From: JAICTV01 sp035634055
GTDB lineage: Bacteria; Planctomycetota; Phycisphaerae; Tepidisphaerales; Tepidisphaeraceae
DNA length: 21,073 bases
NCBI GenBank assembly: GCA_035634055.1
Contig: DASQDR010000158.1
Coordinates: 1 to 21,073 of the forward strand
Direction of reading: 5' to 3'
The notes beneath the pieces were generated by a model that saw only the letters and a program-made list of their open reading frames with translations, searched no databases and was not told the DNA's origin. Below, piece by piece: positions 6,482 to 13,453 of this stretch. The stretch's first letter is position 1, and every line of letters begins with the position of its first letter. Made by a program: the position numbers and the translations under genes.

Positions 6482-7522
6482 ATGACCCTCCCCCTCGAAT
6501 ACTCCGGCCCTCACGTTCGCTCCGCACGGTTCAACTGGGGCGGGGTGCTGTCCAAGCTCGGGCCGCTGATCGGGCTCGTGTTCGTATTCGGGCTCTTTAC
6601 CGTGCTGTCCAAGGTCGTGCCGGACGCGTCGCCGTTCGCCACCACCGACAACATGCAGCTCATGATGCGGCAGACCAGCGTGGTCGGCATCGCGGCGCTG
6701 GGGATGACGCTGATCATCATCAGCGGCGGGATCGACCTGTCGGTCGGCTCCAACATCGCCCTCTCCACCATCGTGATTGCCCTGACCCTGAACGGCTTCG
6801 AGGGGCGCAACGGCGCGGTGCCCGCGCTGGCGGGCATCGCCACGGCGGCGGCGGCGGGGCTGCTCATCGGAACGCTCATCACCGTGCTGCGCCTCTCGCC
6901 GTTCATCATCACGCTGGGGATGTGGGGCTCGCTGCGCGGGCTGGCGACCGGCGTGGCGGGCAACCAGTCCGTCTATCCCAACCCGCCCGGCGCGTGGCGG
7001 CAGACCTTCCTGTCCGGCCTGATCAGCAACCTGCCCGAGAACCGCCAGTGGATGGTCTTCCCGCCCGGCGTCTGGCTGATGGTGGTGCTGGCCGTGCTGA
7101 CCGCGGCGATGCTGCGCTACACCCGCTTCGGCCGGCACATCTTCGCCATCGGCTCCAACGAGCAGACCGCCCGCCTGTGCGGCATCGCCATTGACCGCAC
7201 GAAAATCCTCATCTACGCCCTCGCCGGCGCGCTGGTCGGGCTGGCGGCGGTCCTGGAATTTTCCTACGTCAGCATCGGCAACCCGACGGGTCGGCAGGGG
7301 GCGGAACTAGACGTGATCGCCGCCGTCGTGATCGGCGGCGCGAGCTTGTCCGGCGGGCAGGGGTCGGTTTTCGGCTCGATCATCGGCGCGCTGATCATGA
7401 CCATCGTCGCCAATGGCTGCATCAAGCTCGGACTGCAAAACTGGGTGCAGCAGATCGCCACTGGCGTGATCATCATCATCGCCGTCGGCCTCGACCGCCT
7501 CCGCCACCGGCGGGCGGCTTGA
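6482..7522 (+). CDS. Sugar ABC transporter permease
   Basis: This 346-residue integral membrane protein is of the RbsC/BPD_transp_2 family, the channel of the importer. Hydrophobic segments include LGPLIGLVFVFGLFTVL (26-42), the diagnostic SGGIDLSVGSNIALSTIVIA (81-100), a helix near 118-135, LMVVLAVLTAAML and YALAGALVGLAAV. The conserved cytoplasmic stretch YTRFGRHIFAIGSNEQTAR (213-231) and the C-terminal VIAAVVIGGASLSGGQGSV and GVIIIIAVGLDRLR are typical. The frame is open further upstream, but those codons are repeat DNA (ATCATTC array and GGCACGAA palindrome), so the ATG at 6482 (MTLPLEYSG) is chosen. The last 47 bp overlap the 3' end of the convergent flavoenzyme gene. Confidence 0.93.
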   Translation: MTLPLEYSGPHVRSARFNWGGVLSKLGPLIGLVFVFGLFTVLSKVVPDASPFATTDNMQLMMRQTSVVGIAALGMTLIIISGGIDLSVGSNIALSTIVIALTLNGFEGRNGAVPALAGIATAAAAGLLIGTLITVLRLSPFIITLGMWGSLRGLATGVAGNQSVYPNPPGAWRQTFLSGLISNLPENRQWMVFPPGVWLMVVLAVLTAAMLRYTRFGRHIFAIGSNEQTARLCGIAIDRTKILIYALAGALVGLAAVLEFSYVSIGNPTGRQGAELDVIAAVVIGGASLSGGQGSVFGSIIGALIMTIVANGCIKLGLQNWVQQIATGVIIIIAVGLDRLRHRRAA

Positions 7523-8663
7523 GCGCTCCGCCCGCGAAGCGCGCCATCGACAGGAACCCGATCGGCAGCGCGCTCGCCTTGTTCGTCACCAGGTCCGCCA
7601 GCGCCTCGCCGATCACGCTGCAAAACTTGAACCCGTGCCCGCTGAAGCCGCAGGCGAAGGTGACCCGCGGGCGGGACGGGTGGCGGTCGAGGATGAAGTG
7701 GTGGTCCGGGCTCATCGTGTACATGCAGGTGCGCAGCGACAGCAGCGGCCCGTCGGCGGCCGGCAGGATGCGCCGCAGCGCGGGGCGGAAGTCGCCCTCG
7801 TCGCCGGGCCTCGGGCGGCGGTCGATCGCGTCGGCGTCCGTCGCGGGGCCGGGGCCGTGGTGGGCGATCTTCAGGCCCGGCACGTCCGGCGTCACGGGAA
7901 AGCCGTAGTAGAGCGTCCCGTCGCCGTTGTCGATCGCCCAGACCGGGAAGCTGCCGAGCCGGAACGGCTCGCGCCGCAACGGCTGCACCCAGCCCATGAC
8001 TTGGCGCGTGACGATGAGCGGGACGCCGAGGTCGGCGATCAACTTGCCCGACCACGCCCCGCCGCAGAAGAGCAGCTCGTCCGACTCGTACGTGCCGCGC
8101 GGGGTCGTGACGCGGGCCGCTCGGGCGTCGGTCTCCCACGACGTCACCGGCTCATTGCCGTGGATCGTCGCGCCGTCTCGCATCGCCAGATCCGCGTGCG
8201 CCGTGATGCACAGCTCCGGGACCAGGAAGCCAGCGTCGCGCTCGAACAGGCCGACGTGATCGTCGGGCACGTGGAACTGCCCAAAGCGCTGGCGAAGGTC
8301 ACCGCGGTCGTGCAGCGCGTGCGCCAGGTTGTGGGTCCGACACGACCGCAGCGACCCCGCGACCAGCTCGCCGTCCGCTCGGCCCAGATACAGCCCGCCG
8401 GTGACGTGGAGCAGTTTCGCGTTCGCGTCATCCTCCAGTTGCTTCCATAGCTCGAACGCGCGGCGGAGGAGCGGGACGTAGTCCGGGTGCTCGTAGTACG
8501 CCGTGCGGATCATCCGCGAGTGGCCGTGCGAGCTGCCCAGCGCGTGCGGCAGGTCGAACTGCTCGAGACCGAGCACGCGCGCGCCGCGGCGGGCGAGGTG
8601 ACGGCACGCGGCCGAGCCCATCCCGCCGACGCCGATCACGATCACGTCGAAGTGCCCGAGCAT
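7476..8663 (-). CDS. FAD-dependent oxidoreductase, monomeric sarcosine oxidase / N-methyltryptophan oxidase family
   Basis: This 395-residue flavoenzyme would oxidise an N-methyl or secondary amine with O2, giving aldehyde and H2O2. The N-terminal FAD motif is VIVIGVGGMGSAAC (GxGxxG at 11-16), followed by QFDLPHALGSSHGHSRMIR, a close match to the family. Cys313 in LRTCMYTMSPDHHFILD lies where monomeric sarcosine oxidase attaches FAD covalently. The late motif VTFACGFSGHGFKF is also characteristic. The recognisable fold ends near FLSMARFAG (377); the last 18 residues are Gly/Arg-rich and come from the overlap with the permease gene. The ATG at 8663 lies 8 nt downstream of a TATAAC -10 with no room for a ribosome binding site. 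The substrate cannot be told from sequence. Confidence 0.9.
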   Translation of the reverse strand: MLGHFDVIVIGVGGMGSAACRHLARRGARVLGLEQFDLPHALGSSHGHSRMIRTAYYEHPDYVPLLRRAFELWKQLEDDANAKLLHVTGGLYLGRADGELVAGSLRSCRTHNLAHALHDRGDLRQRFGQFHVPDDHVGLFERDAGFLVPELCITAHADLAMRDGATIHGNEPVTSWETDARAARVTTPRGTYESDELLFCGGAWSGKLIADLGVPLIVTRQVMGWVQPLRREPFRLGSFPVWAIDNGDGTLYYGFPVTPDVPGLKIAHHGPGPATDADAIDRRPRPGDEGDFRPALRRILPAADGPLLSLRTCMYTMSPDHHFILDRHPSRPRVTFACGFSGHGFKFCSVIGEALADLVTNKASALPIGFLSMARFAGGALKPPAGGGGGRGRRR

Positions 8664-8671
8664 GCGTCGCG

Positions 8672-8679
8672 GTTATACT
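8672..8679. promoter_or_regulatory. Symmetric bidirectional -10 element
   Basis: The only 24 bp between two divergent start codons contain GTTATACT. Read on the plus strand it gives TATACT (8674-8679), 8 nt before the ATG at 8688. Read on the minus strand it gives TATAAC (8677-8672), exactly 8 nt before the ATG at 8663. The two hexamers share the TATA core. Neither side has room for a Shine-Dalgarno sequence, and any -35 would fall inside the opposite gene. I infer one shared promoter core firing two leaderless mRNAs. Confidence 0.6.
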
Positions 8680-8687
8680 CCCCCTCG

Positions 8688-9854
8688 ATGGGCGACAGAA
8701 GGAGGCGAAGCGGCCCTTCCCGACGGTGGCCGGGGCGACTGAGCCGCGCGGTGGCGTGGCTGCCGGCGCTGCTACCTGCCGCCTGCGCCAGCGGCCAAGC
8801 CGCGCCCGCGCCGGCGACGTTACCGGCGGCCACGCGCGCCGCGACGACGCGGCCGGCCACGCTCACCTTCCGCGGCTGCCACATCCTCGACCCGCTCACG
8901 CGAGACCAGCACGGCCGATCGTTCGCCATCCGCGGCCTGAGCGGCATCACCTATGACGCGTCCACCAACGCGCTCTGGGCAGTGATGGACAACTCCGACA
9001 AGCTGGTGCGGATCGACGCCGCCATCGCCGCCGAGGACGGCGCCCTCGTCTTCGCCCGCCCCGCCAGCGGCGTCACGTTGCAGCACAAGCGCGACTTCGA
9101 GGGCATCTCCGCCGCCGGCAATCGCGGCGGCAGCGTCTTCCTCAGCGAAGAGGACGGGCCGGGCGTCCACGAATATCGGTTGAGAGACGGCCGGCGCGTG
9201 CGCTCGCTGCCGACGCCGGAAGTTTTCCTACGCGGGCGGACGGTGGGCAATCGCGGGTTCGAGTCGCTGTCGCTCTCGCCGGACGGGCGGACGCTCTGGA
9301 CCGCTAACGAGCACGCGCTGACCGTGGACGGCTCGGCGCGGACGCCGGTCGAGCCGATCGGCGCGACCACGCGCGTCCGCCTGCTGCGCTACGCCCTCGA
9401 TCCCGCTACCGGCGAGGCGAACCCGTCGGCGCAGTTCGTCTACCAGACGAGCGGCGTACACGAGCTCGCGGGCTTCAACAGCCTGAGCGACCTCGTCGCC
9501 CTGCCCGACGGCCGGCTGCTCGCGCTGGAGCGGTCGGGCGGGAAGAACCTCGTGCAGCGCGCGTCGATCCGCACGCGGATCTTTCTGGTCGAGACCCAGC
9601 GCGCGACGGACGTGAGCGGGCCGCCGTTCGACCGCGGCCTGGCGGACCAACAATACGCGCCGGTTCGCAAGACGCTGCTGTTCGACGGTTTCGTTTGCGA
9701 TGCCGACGGCGAGAACCTCGAGGGCCTGTGCCTCGGGCCGCGGTTGGGGCGCGGGCGGTGGGCCGTCATTGGCGTCGTCGACGATGGCGACGGCCCGCTC
9801 CGCGTCAGCCGGTCCCGCGTCGTCTCGTTTGAGTTGCGGTTAGGCGGCGACTGA
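8688..9854 (+). CDS. Exported phytase-like (esterase-like) beta-propeller protein
   Basis: This 388-residue protein matches the 'esterase-like activity of phytase' family (PF13449-type), predicted beta-propellers mostly of unknown substrate. Family-like motifs are IRGLSGITYDASTNALWAV (81-99), RDFEGISA, VFLSEEDGPGVHEY, RGFESLSLSPDGRTLWTANE (189-208), ALPDGRLLALER and GENLEGLCLG. The first ~35 residues are Arg-rich then hydrophobic (AVAWLPALLPAAC, Cys33), which looks like a signal peptide, perhaps a lipoprotein one although PAAC is a weak lipobox. A Thr/Ala/Pro linker follows to about residue 57. The frame is open further upstream, but the ATG at 8688 is chosen because it follows the TATACT box by 8 nt and begins a signal peptide. 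Confidence 0.82.
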   Translation: MGDRRRRSGPSRRWPGRLSRAVAWLPALLPAACASGQAAPAPATLPAATRAATTRPATLTFRGCHILDPLTRDQHGRSFAIRGLSGITYDASTNALWAVMDNSDKLVRIDAAIAAEDGALVFARPASGVTLQHKRDFEGISAAGNRGGSVFLSEEDGPGVHEYRLRDGRRVRSLPTPEVFLRGRTVGNRGFESLSLSPDGRTLWTANEHALTVDGSARTPVEPIGATTRVRLLRYALDPATGEANPSAQFVYQTSGVHELAGFNSLSDLVALPDGRLLALERSGGKNLVQRASIRTRIFLVETQRATDVSGPPFDRGLADQQYAPVRKTLLFDGFVCDADGENLEGLCLGPRLGRGRWAVIGVVDDGDGPLRVSRSRVVSFELRLGGD

Positions 9855-9974
9855 TCGCGTGGCTGCTCGAATGCTTGTCGTCTTGCCGGCGGATCGCCGC
9901 GACGGGCTGGCGGTCCGTGCGACCGCGCAATGGGCTGGCACCGGAAGCGCGGTTCGGTGACACTTCGAAGGCGT

Positions 9975-11078
9975 ATGGCCAAGACGTCCGCCGCCACTGG
10001 CGCCGCGCCGCCGCGCGGGAAACAGAGGTACCAGTTCGACCCGATTCCGATGCTTGATGCCGCGGCCCGCGTCACCGTCGGGCGGGCGCTGGGCGCGCCG
10101 CCGCGGGCGCCGGACGCGCTGCGGGCGTGGCAGCGGACGGCGCGCCAGGCGCTGGCGGAGCGGCTCGGGTTCCTTGACGAAAAGCCGGTGACGCCGCGGC
10201 CGCGGGAAATTCATCGCGTGGATCGCGGCGCCTACGTCCGCCACAAGATCGTCCTCCGCACGACCGCGCGCTCGGAACTGCCGCTTTACCTGCTGATCCC
10301 CAAGCCCGCCAACGGCAAGCCTCCGCGCCCGCGTCCGTGCGTGCTGGCGTTGCACGGGCACGGGTACGGCGCGAGGGACGTTGTGGGCCTGTGGGAGGAC
10401 GGCTCCGAGCGGCTCACGCCCGACGGGTACCACAAGGATTTCGGCTGCGCGCTCGCCAAGCGCGGCTTCGTCGTGGCCGTGCCGGAAATCTCCTGCTTCG
10501 GCGAGCGGCAGATGGAAGCGCGGCAACAGTTCGGCGGGGCCGGCATGTCCGCCACGTGCCACAACGTCGCCACGTACGCCATGATGCTCGGAAAATCCGC
10601 CGCCGGCCTGCGCGTGCTGGATGCGATGCGGGTGGTGGATTACCTCCAGGCGCGCAGGGAGATCGACGGCGGCAACATCGGCGTCATGGGAATCAGCGGC
10701 GGCGGGATGCACGCCCTGTTCTCCACCGCGATCGACGAGCGGATCCGCGCGAGCGTGATCAGCGGCTACTTCTGCGACTGGCGGCACAGCATCCTGTCGC
10801 TCTTTCACTGCACGTGTAATTTCGTGCCCGGCCTGCTCGAACTGGGCGAGCTGAGCGACCTGGCCGCCCTGCTCGCCCCGCGCCCGTGCCTGGTGGAGCA
10901 CGGCCTGCGCGACACGATCTTCCCGATCCATCACGTCAAGCGCACGGTGGAAAAGGCGCGCCGCGCGTGGCAGACCTTCGGCGCCGCCGACCAACTGCAA
11001 ACCGACTACTTCGACGGCCGCCACCGGATCAACGGCGAAGCCGCTTACCCGTTCCTGGCGCATCACCTCGGCCTATGA
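9975..11078 (+). CDS. Alpha/beta hydrolase (Abhydrolase_7 / acetyl-xylan-esterase-like)
   Basis: This 367-residue hydrolase carries the expected catalytic triad: Ser241 in the nucleophile elbow GISGGG (239-244), Asp313 in GLRDTIFP and His350 in DGRHRI. The oxyanion-region motif LALHGHGYG (125-132) and the conserved CFGER (174-178) are typical of the dienelactone-hydrolase/acetyl-xylan-esterase-like group with a long N-terminal extension. No signal peptide is seen, so it is probably cytoplasmic; the substrate is unknown. The ATG at 9975 (MAKTSAATG) is preferred, with a GAAGG sequence close upstream; an in-frame ATG at 9930 would add 15 residues and has no ribosome binding site. It follows the phytase-like gene by 120 bp, a GC-rich spacer in which I see no signal. 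Confidence 0.83.
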   Translation: MAKTSAATGAAPPRGKQRYQFDPIPMLDAAARVTVGRALGAPPRAPDALRAWQRTARQALAERLGFLDEKPVTPRPREIHRVDRGAYVRHKIVLRTTARSELPLYLLIPKPANGKPPRPRPCVLALHGHGYGARDVVGLWEDGSERLTPDGYHKDFGCALAKRGFVVAVPEISCFGERQMEARQQFGGAGMSATCHNVATYAMMLGKSAAGLRVLDAMRVVDYLQARREIDGGNIGVMGISGGGMHALFSTAIDERIRASVISGYFCDWRHSILSLFHCTCNFVPGLLELGELSDLAALLAPRPCLVEHGLRDTIFPIHHVKRTVEKARRAWQTFGAADQLQTDYFDGRHRINGEAAYPFLAHHLGL

Positions 11079-11141
11079 CGCGTCGCCGACTCACGACGAG
11101 CCGCGACTCGCGCAGCGCCCGCGCGGCCGCCTGCGCCCCGC

Positions 11142-11183
11142 GAGTGACGAGTGGCAAGTGACAAGGGACAAGTGACAAGTGAC
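11142..11183 (+). repeat. AAGTGAC heptamer tandem array (six units)
   Basis: Six head-to-tail heptamers occur in perfect register: GAGTGAC, GAGTGGC, AAGTGAC, AAGGGAC, AAGTGAC and AAGTGAC. The array ends one base before the ATG of the oxidoreductase gene, so it forms the whole region where a ribosome binding site would be expected. Confidence 0.88.
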
Positions 11184-11184
11184 C

Positions 11185-12198
11185 ATGACCACAACGAACA
11201 TCGCCATTGTCGGCCTGGGCATGATGGGCCGGACGCACTACGAGGCGTACCAGGAGATCGAAGGGGCGCGCGTCGTCGCCGTCGCCGACCGCAACGCGCG
11301 CCGCGCGGCCGGCGACCTATCGAACACCAGCGGCAACGTGCTCAAGCCCGGCCTTGACCGCCTGCCGATGGACCGCATCCGCGGGACGACCGACGCGAGG
11401 GACGTACTGGCGATGGACGACGTGGACGTGGTGGACGTCTGCGTGCCGACGACGCAGCACGTTGAGATCGTCACCGCCGCGCTGCGCGCGGGGAAGCACG
11501 TGCTGTGCGAGAAGCCGCTGGCGCGCACGAGCGCCGAAGGCGAGACCATCGCCGCCGCCGCCCGTTCCGCCAGTGGTATCTTTATGCCCGCGATGTGCAT
11601 GCGCTTCTGGCCGCAGTGGGCGTGGCTGAAGCGGGCGGTCGTCGATTGCCGCTACGGCGCGGTGCGCTCAGCCACGTTCCGCAGGGTGGCGCAGATGCCT
11701 GCCGGGTGGTACGCCGACGGCGCCAAGTCCGGCGGCGGCGCGCTCGACCTGCACGTGCACGACACCGACTTCGTGCAGCACCTCTTCGGCATGCCGCGCG
11801 GCGTATCGTCGCGCGGGTACAGCATGACCAGCGGCGAGATCGACCACATCTCGACGCAGTTCATCTACGACGACGTCCCGCTGGTGATCGCCGAGGGCGG
11901 GTGGTGCCTGGCCGATGGATACGGGTTCACGATGCAGTACACGGTCAACTTCGAGCGCGCCACCGCCGACTTCGAGCTGTCGCGCGACCAGCCGCTGCGG
12001 CTGAGCGAGCAAGGCCGCACGACCGCGATCGACTGCGGCCCGGGCTTTGGGTACGTCCACGAGCTGCGCTACTTCTTGGACTGCGTTCGCAGCGGCGAGC
12101 CGCCGACGGTCGTGACCGCAGACGACGCCGTGCGCACGCTGCGACTGGTAGAGGCGGAAGTGTCCAGCGCCCGAAGCGGTCACACCGTCCACCTGTGA
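11185..12198 (+). CDS. Gfo/Idh/MocA-family NAD(P)-dependent oxidoreductase
   Basis: This 337-residue enzyme would oxidise or reduce a sugar or inositol-like substrate. The N-terminal Rossmann motif is NIAIVGLGMMGRTHYEAY (GxGxxG at 10-15). The catalytic lysine motif is AGKHVLCEKPLAR with Lys110. The C-terminal domain has SGGGALDLHVHDTDFVQHLFG, where Asp188 and His192 match the usual catalytic pair. ATG at 11185 (MTTTNIAIVG) is chosen; a GTG at 11179 is in frame, but it is part of the last AAGTGAC repeat unit. The family is abundant in planctomycetes, and specificity cannot be inferred. Neighbours are a hydrolase and a small membrane protein, loosely spaced. Confidence 0.92.
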   Translation: MTTTNIAIVGLGMMGRTHYEAYQEIEGARVVAVADRNARRAAGDLSNTSGNVLKPGLDRLPMDRIRGTTDARDVLAMDDVDVVDVCVPTTQHVEIVTAALRAGKHVLCEKPLARTSAEGETIAAAARSASGIFMPAMCMRFWPQWAWLKRAVVDCRYGAVRSATFRRVAQMPAGWYADGAKSGGGALDLHVHDTDFVQHLFGMPRGVSSRGYSMTSGEIDHISTQFIYDDVPLVIAEGGWCLADGYGFTMQYTVNFERATADFELSRDQPLRLSEQGRTTAIDCGPGFGYVHELRYFLDCVRSGEPPTVVTADDAVRTLRLVEAEVSSARSGHTVHL

Positions 12199-12259
12199 GC
12201 CGGCCAGAGCGGTGCGCGTTCGGGTGTAGCGTCGGCAGCAGGAGTTGTGTTCTCCCGAG

Positions 12260-12324
12260 GCGTACTCGCGAGGGATCTCGGGATCACGAGCAGTTCTCCA
12301 GCCCGAGATCCTTCGCGAGTACGC
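12260..12324. repeat. 23-bp inverted repeat, dispersed-repeat type
   Basis: Arms 12260-12282 and 12302-12324 match at 22 of 23 positions as complements, with a 19-nt loop. The core is GTACTCGCGA(G/A)GGATCTCGGG. The right arm continues into CAGGATGACA, wording that I recall from dispersed intergenic repeats in several GC-rich phyla. It lies 61 bp after the Gfo/Idh/MocA stop and could fold in the mRNA, but no T-run follows. Confidence 0.85.
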
Positions 12325-12580
12325 TCAGGATGACATTGCTGGCGCCTGTCCGTTACACCCAATGGCGCACGGCTCTAATGATCGGGCAACACGCCCGCCG
12401 TGCCCCGCGCCCCGGGCGAAGCGCCGAAGCCACGACGTGACGTACTTCTTCGCTTTCTTATGGGACCGGGGAAGCCTTCCGCCCCCGCGATCGCCGGACG
12501 TTTCATCGTTTGCGCCCGACCGGCCGATATCAGAGTGGCCCGCTCATATCTTGCGGGCTGAAATCAACGCGGTTGCCGTC
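12325..12580. other. Intergenic stretch without a recognised gene
   Basis: With the inverted repeat before it, the space between the oxidoreductase and the small membrane protein is 382 bp. I see no RNA gene or convincing -35/-10 pair here. One small hairpin, GCCCGC (12538-12543) with GCGGGC (12553-12558), lies just upstream of the next gene. The frame is open through here, but the translation is Arg/Pro-rich and runs through the repeat, so it is not called as coding. Confidence 0.5.
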
Positions 12581-12793
12581 ATGGAAATTGACCCGACGTA
12601 CCTGGCCTTCTCGTTCGCCTTCAGCGCCGCCGGCTTTGCCTTGTTCCTTCGCGGGAAGAAGACCCAGCAGACGCCGCACCTGCTGGCCGGCATCGCGCTG
12701 ATGACCTGCTCGTTCTTCATCACCAACGTCGTGGCGATGACGGCGGTCTGCCTCCCGCTGGCGATCGCGCCGTTCTTCGTCCCGGAGGCGTGA
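12581..12793 (+). CDS. Small membrane protein (70 residues)
   Basis: The protein starts MEIDPTYLAFSFAFSAAGFA and consists of two or three hydrophobic segments (about 7-22, 34-50 and 51-66), separated by the basic loop LRGKKTQQTPH. The pattern 'MxxDPTxLxxSxxxxxxGFxxFxxGKK' resembles a small family sometimes annotated 'amino acid transport protein', for which I know no demonstrated function. The frame is open upstream, but that part is repeat-derived and the ATG at 12581 fits the family N-terminus. No ribosome binding site is visible. It ends convergently with the DUF2892-like gene, 148 bp away. Confidence 0.65.
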   Translation: MEIDPTYLAFSFAFSAAGFALFLRGKKTQQTPHLLAGIALMTCSFFITNVVAMTAVCLPLAIAPFFVPEA

Positions 12794-12941
12794 GACCCGC
12801 CGGCGGATTGGCCGCGCGCTCGCGCGTGCCCCGCGCCCGCAGCCCCGGCGCGCGGGCCAGTTCTACCCGCCGCAGCGCAGGTTCAAACGCCGCGCTCAAC
12901 CACTGAGATATAAGCCTTCTTCGTTCCGACCGATCGCACGG

Positions 12942-13346
12942 CTAGATCGTCGTCACCGCGTGCCTCGCGGGCGGATCGCTGGCGGGGAAGGATTCCATCG
13001 ACGCCTCGTCCACGTCGTCCTCGGGCACCTGCCGGGCCGGCATGGCGTCGTTCTGGAACGACGGCGTCTGCGTCCGGTCCTGCCGGTCCATGCACTGCGG
13101 GCAGGCCTGGGCGACAGCGTTCATCACCTTCCGCCACGGGTTGCGACCGGTCATGCCGTGATAGATCGCGCTGCCGCCCACCGCGGCCAACGCGAGGCCG
13201 ACGACCCCGCGCTTGTGCAGCCCGACGGCCGTCAAAAACGCGCCGCCGATCAGGCACATGGAGCCGTCGCGCGTGGCGGCTGGGTTCTTGGGGACGATGA
13301 CGTATTGGTCGCCAACTTTCTTCGCAACGTAAGTGGGGGCTGCCAT
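12942..13346 (-). CDS. DUF2892/YgaP-like membrane protein with EASMESFPASDPP tail
   Basis: This 134-residue protein has an N-terminal strand-rich segment (TYVAKKVGDQYVIVPK), then two hydrophobic segments: SMCLIGGAFLTAVGL (29-43), then VVGLALAAVGGSAIYHGMTG (48-67). These resemble the DUF2892 inner-membrane module. After WRKVMNAVAQACPQC (a CxxC at 82-85) comes an acidic tail with DDVDEASMESFPASDPPA (110-127). That short tail motif recurs in many small bacterial proteins; its role is not known to me. The start at 13346 is strongly supported by an AAAGGAG ribosome binding site (13360-13354) 7 nt upstream; the frame is open further but overlaps the glycosyltransferase gene. Function unknown, probably inner membrane. 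Confidence 0.8.
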   Translation of the reverse strand: MAAPTYVAKKVGDQYVIVPKNPAATRDGSMCLIGGAFLTAVGLHKRGVVGLALAAVGGSAIYHGMTGRNPWRKVMNAVAQACPQCMDRQDRTQTPSFQNDAMPARQVPEDDVDEASMESFPASDPPARHAVTTI

Positions 13347-13353
13347 TTGCGTT

Positions 13354-13360
13354 CTCCTTT
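13354..13360 (-). promoter_or_regulatory. Shine-Dalgarno of the DUF2892-like gene
   Basis: AAAGGAG on the minus strand, 7 nt before the ATG at 13346, is the most canonical ribosome binding site in the window. It decides the start within a frame that stays open for another ~750 bp. Confidence 0.8.
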
Positions 13361-13453
13361 GCCAAGGGCGAAGCGGTGGATGCAAAGACCGGGCCAGCGG
13401 TTGCCCCGAGCCGCTTCTCAGGATTCTCAGCACGGGGAGCGGGCTCGACCGCG

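Noticed and set aside
8487..8687. N-terminal extension of the phytase-like protein
   Set aside because: It would overlap the divergent flavoenzyme gene by 177 bp and precede the signal peptide; the ATG at 8688 with its -10 box explains the start.
12245..12580. N-terminal extension of the small membrane protein
   Set aside because: The translated sequence runs through the inverted repeat (EILREYAQDD-type wording known from spurious translations of repeats) and is not similar to the membrane family.
12845..12925. tRNA-like stretch on the minus strand (CTCAGTGGTTGAGC D-arm-like, then GTTTGAA anticodon-loop-like)
   Set aside because: The D-arm-like and anticodon-like parts look right, but the anticodon stem has a mismatch, the T-loop is not TTCRA-like, and no acceptor stem closes. 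Chance or a decayed remnant; not annotated.
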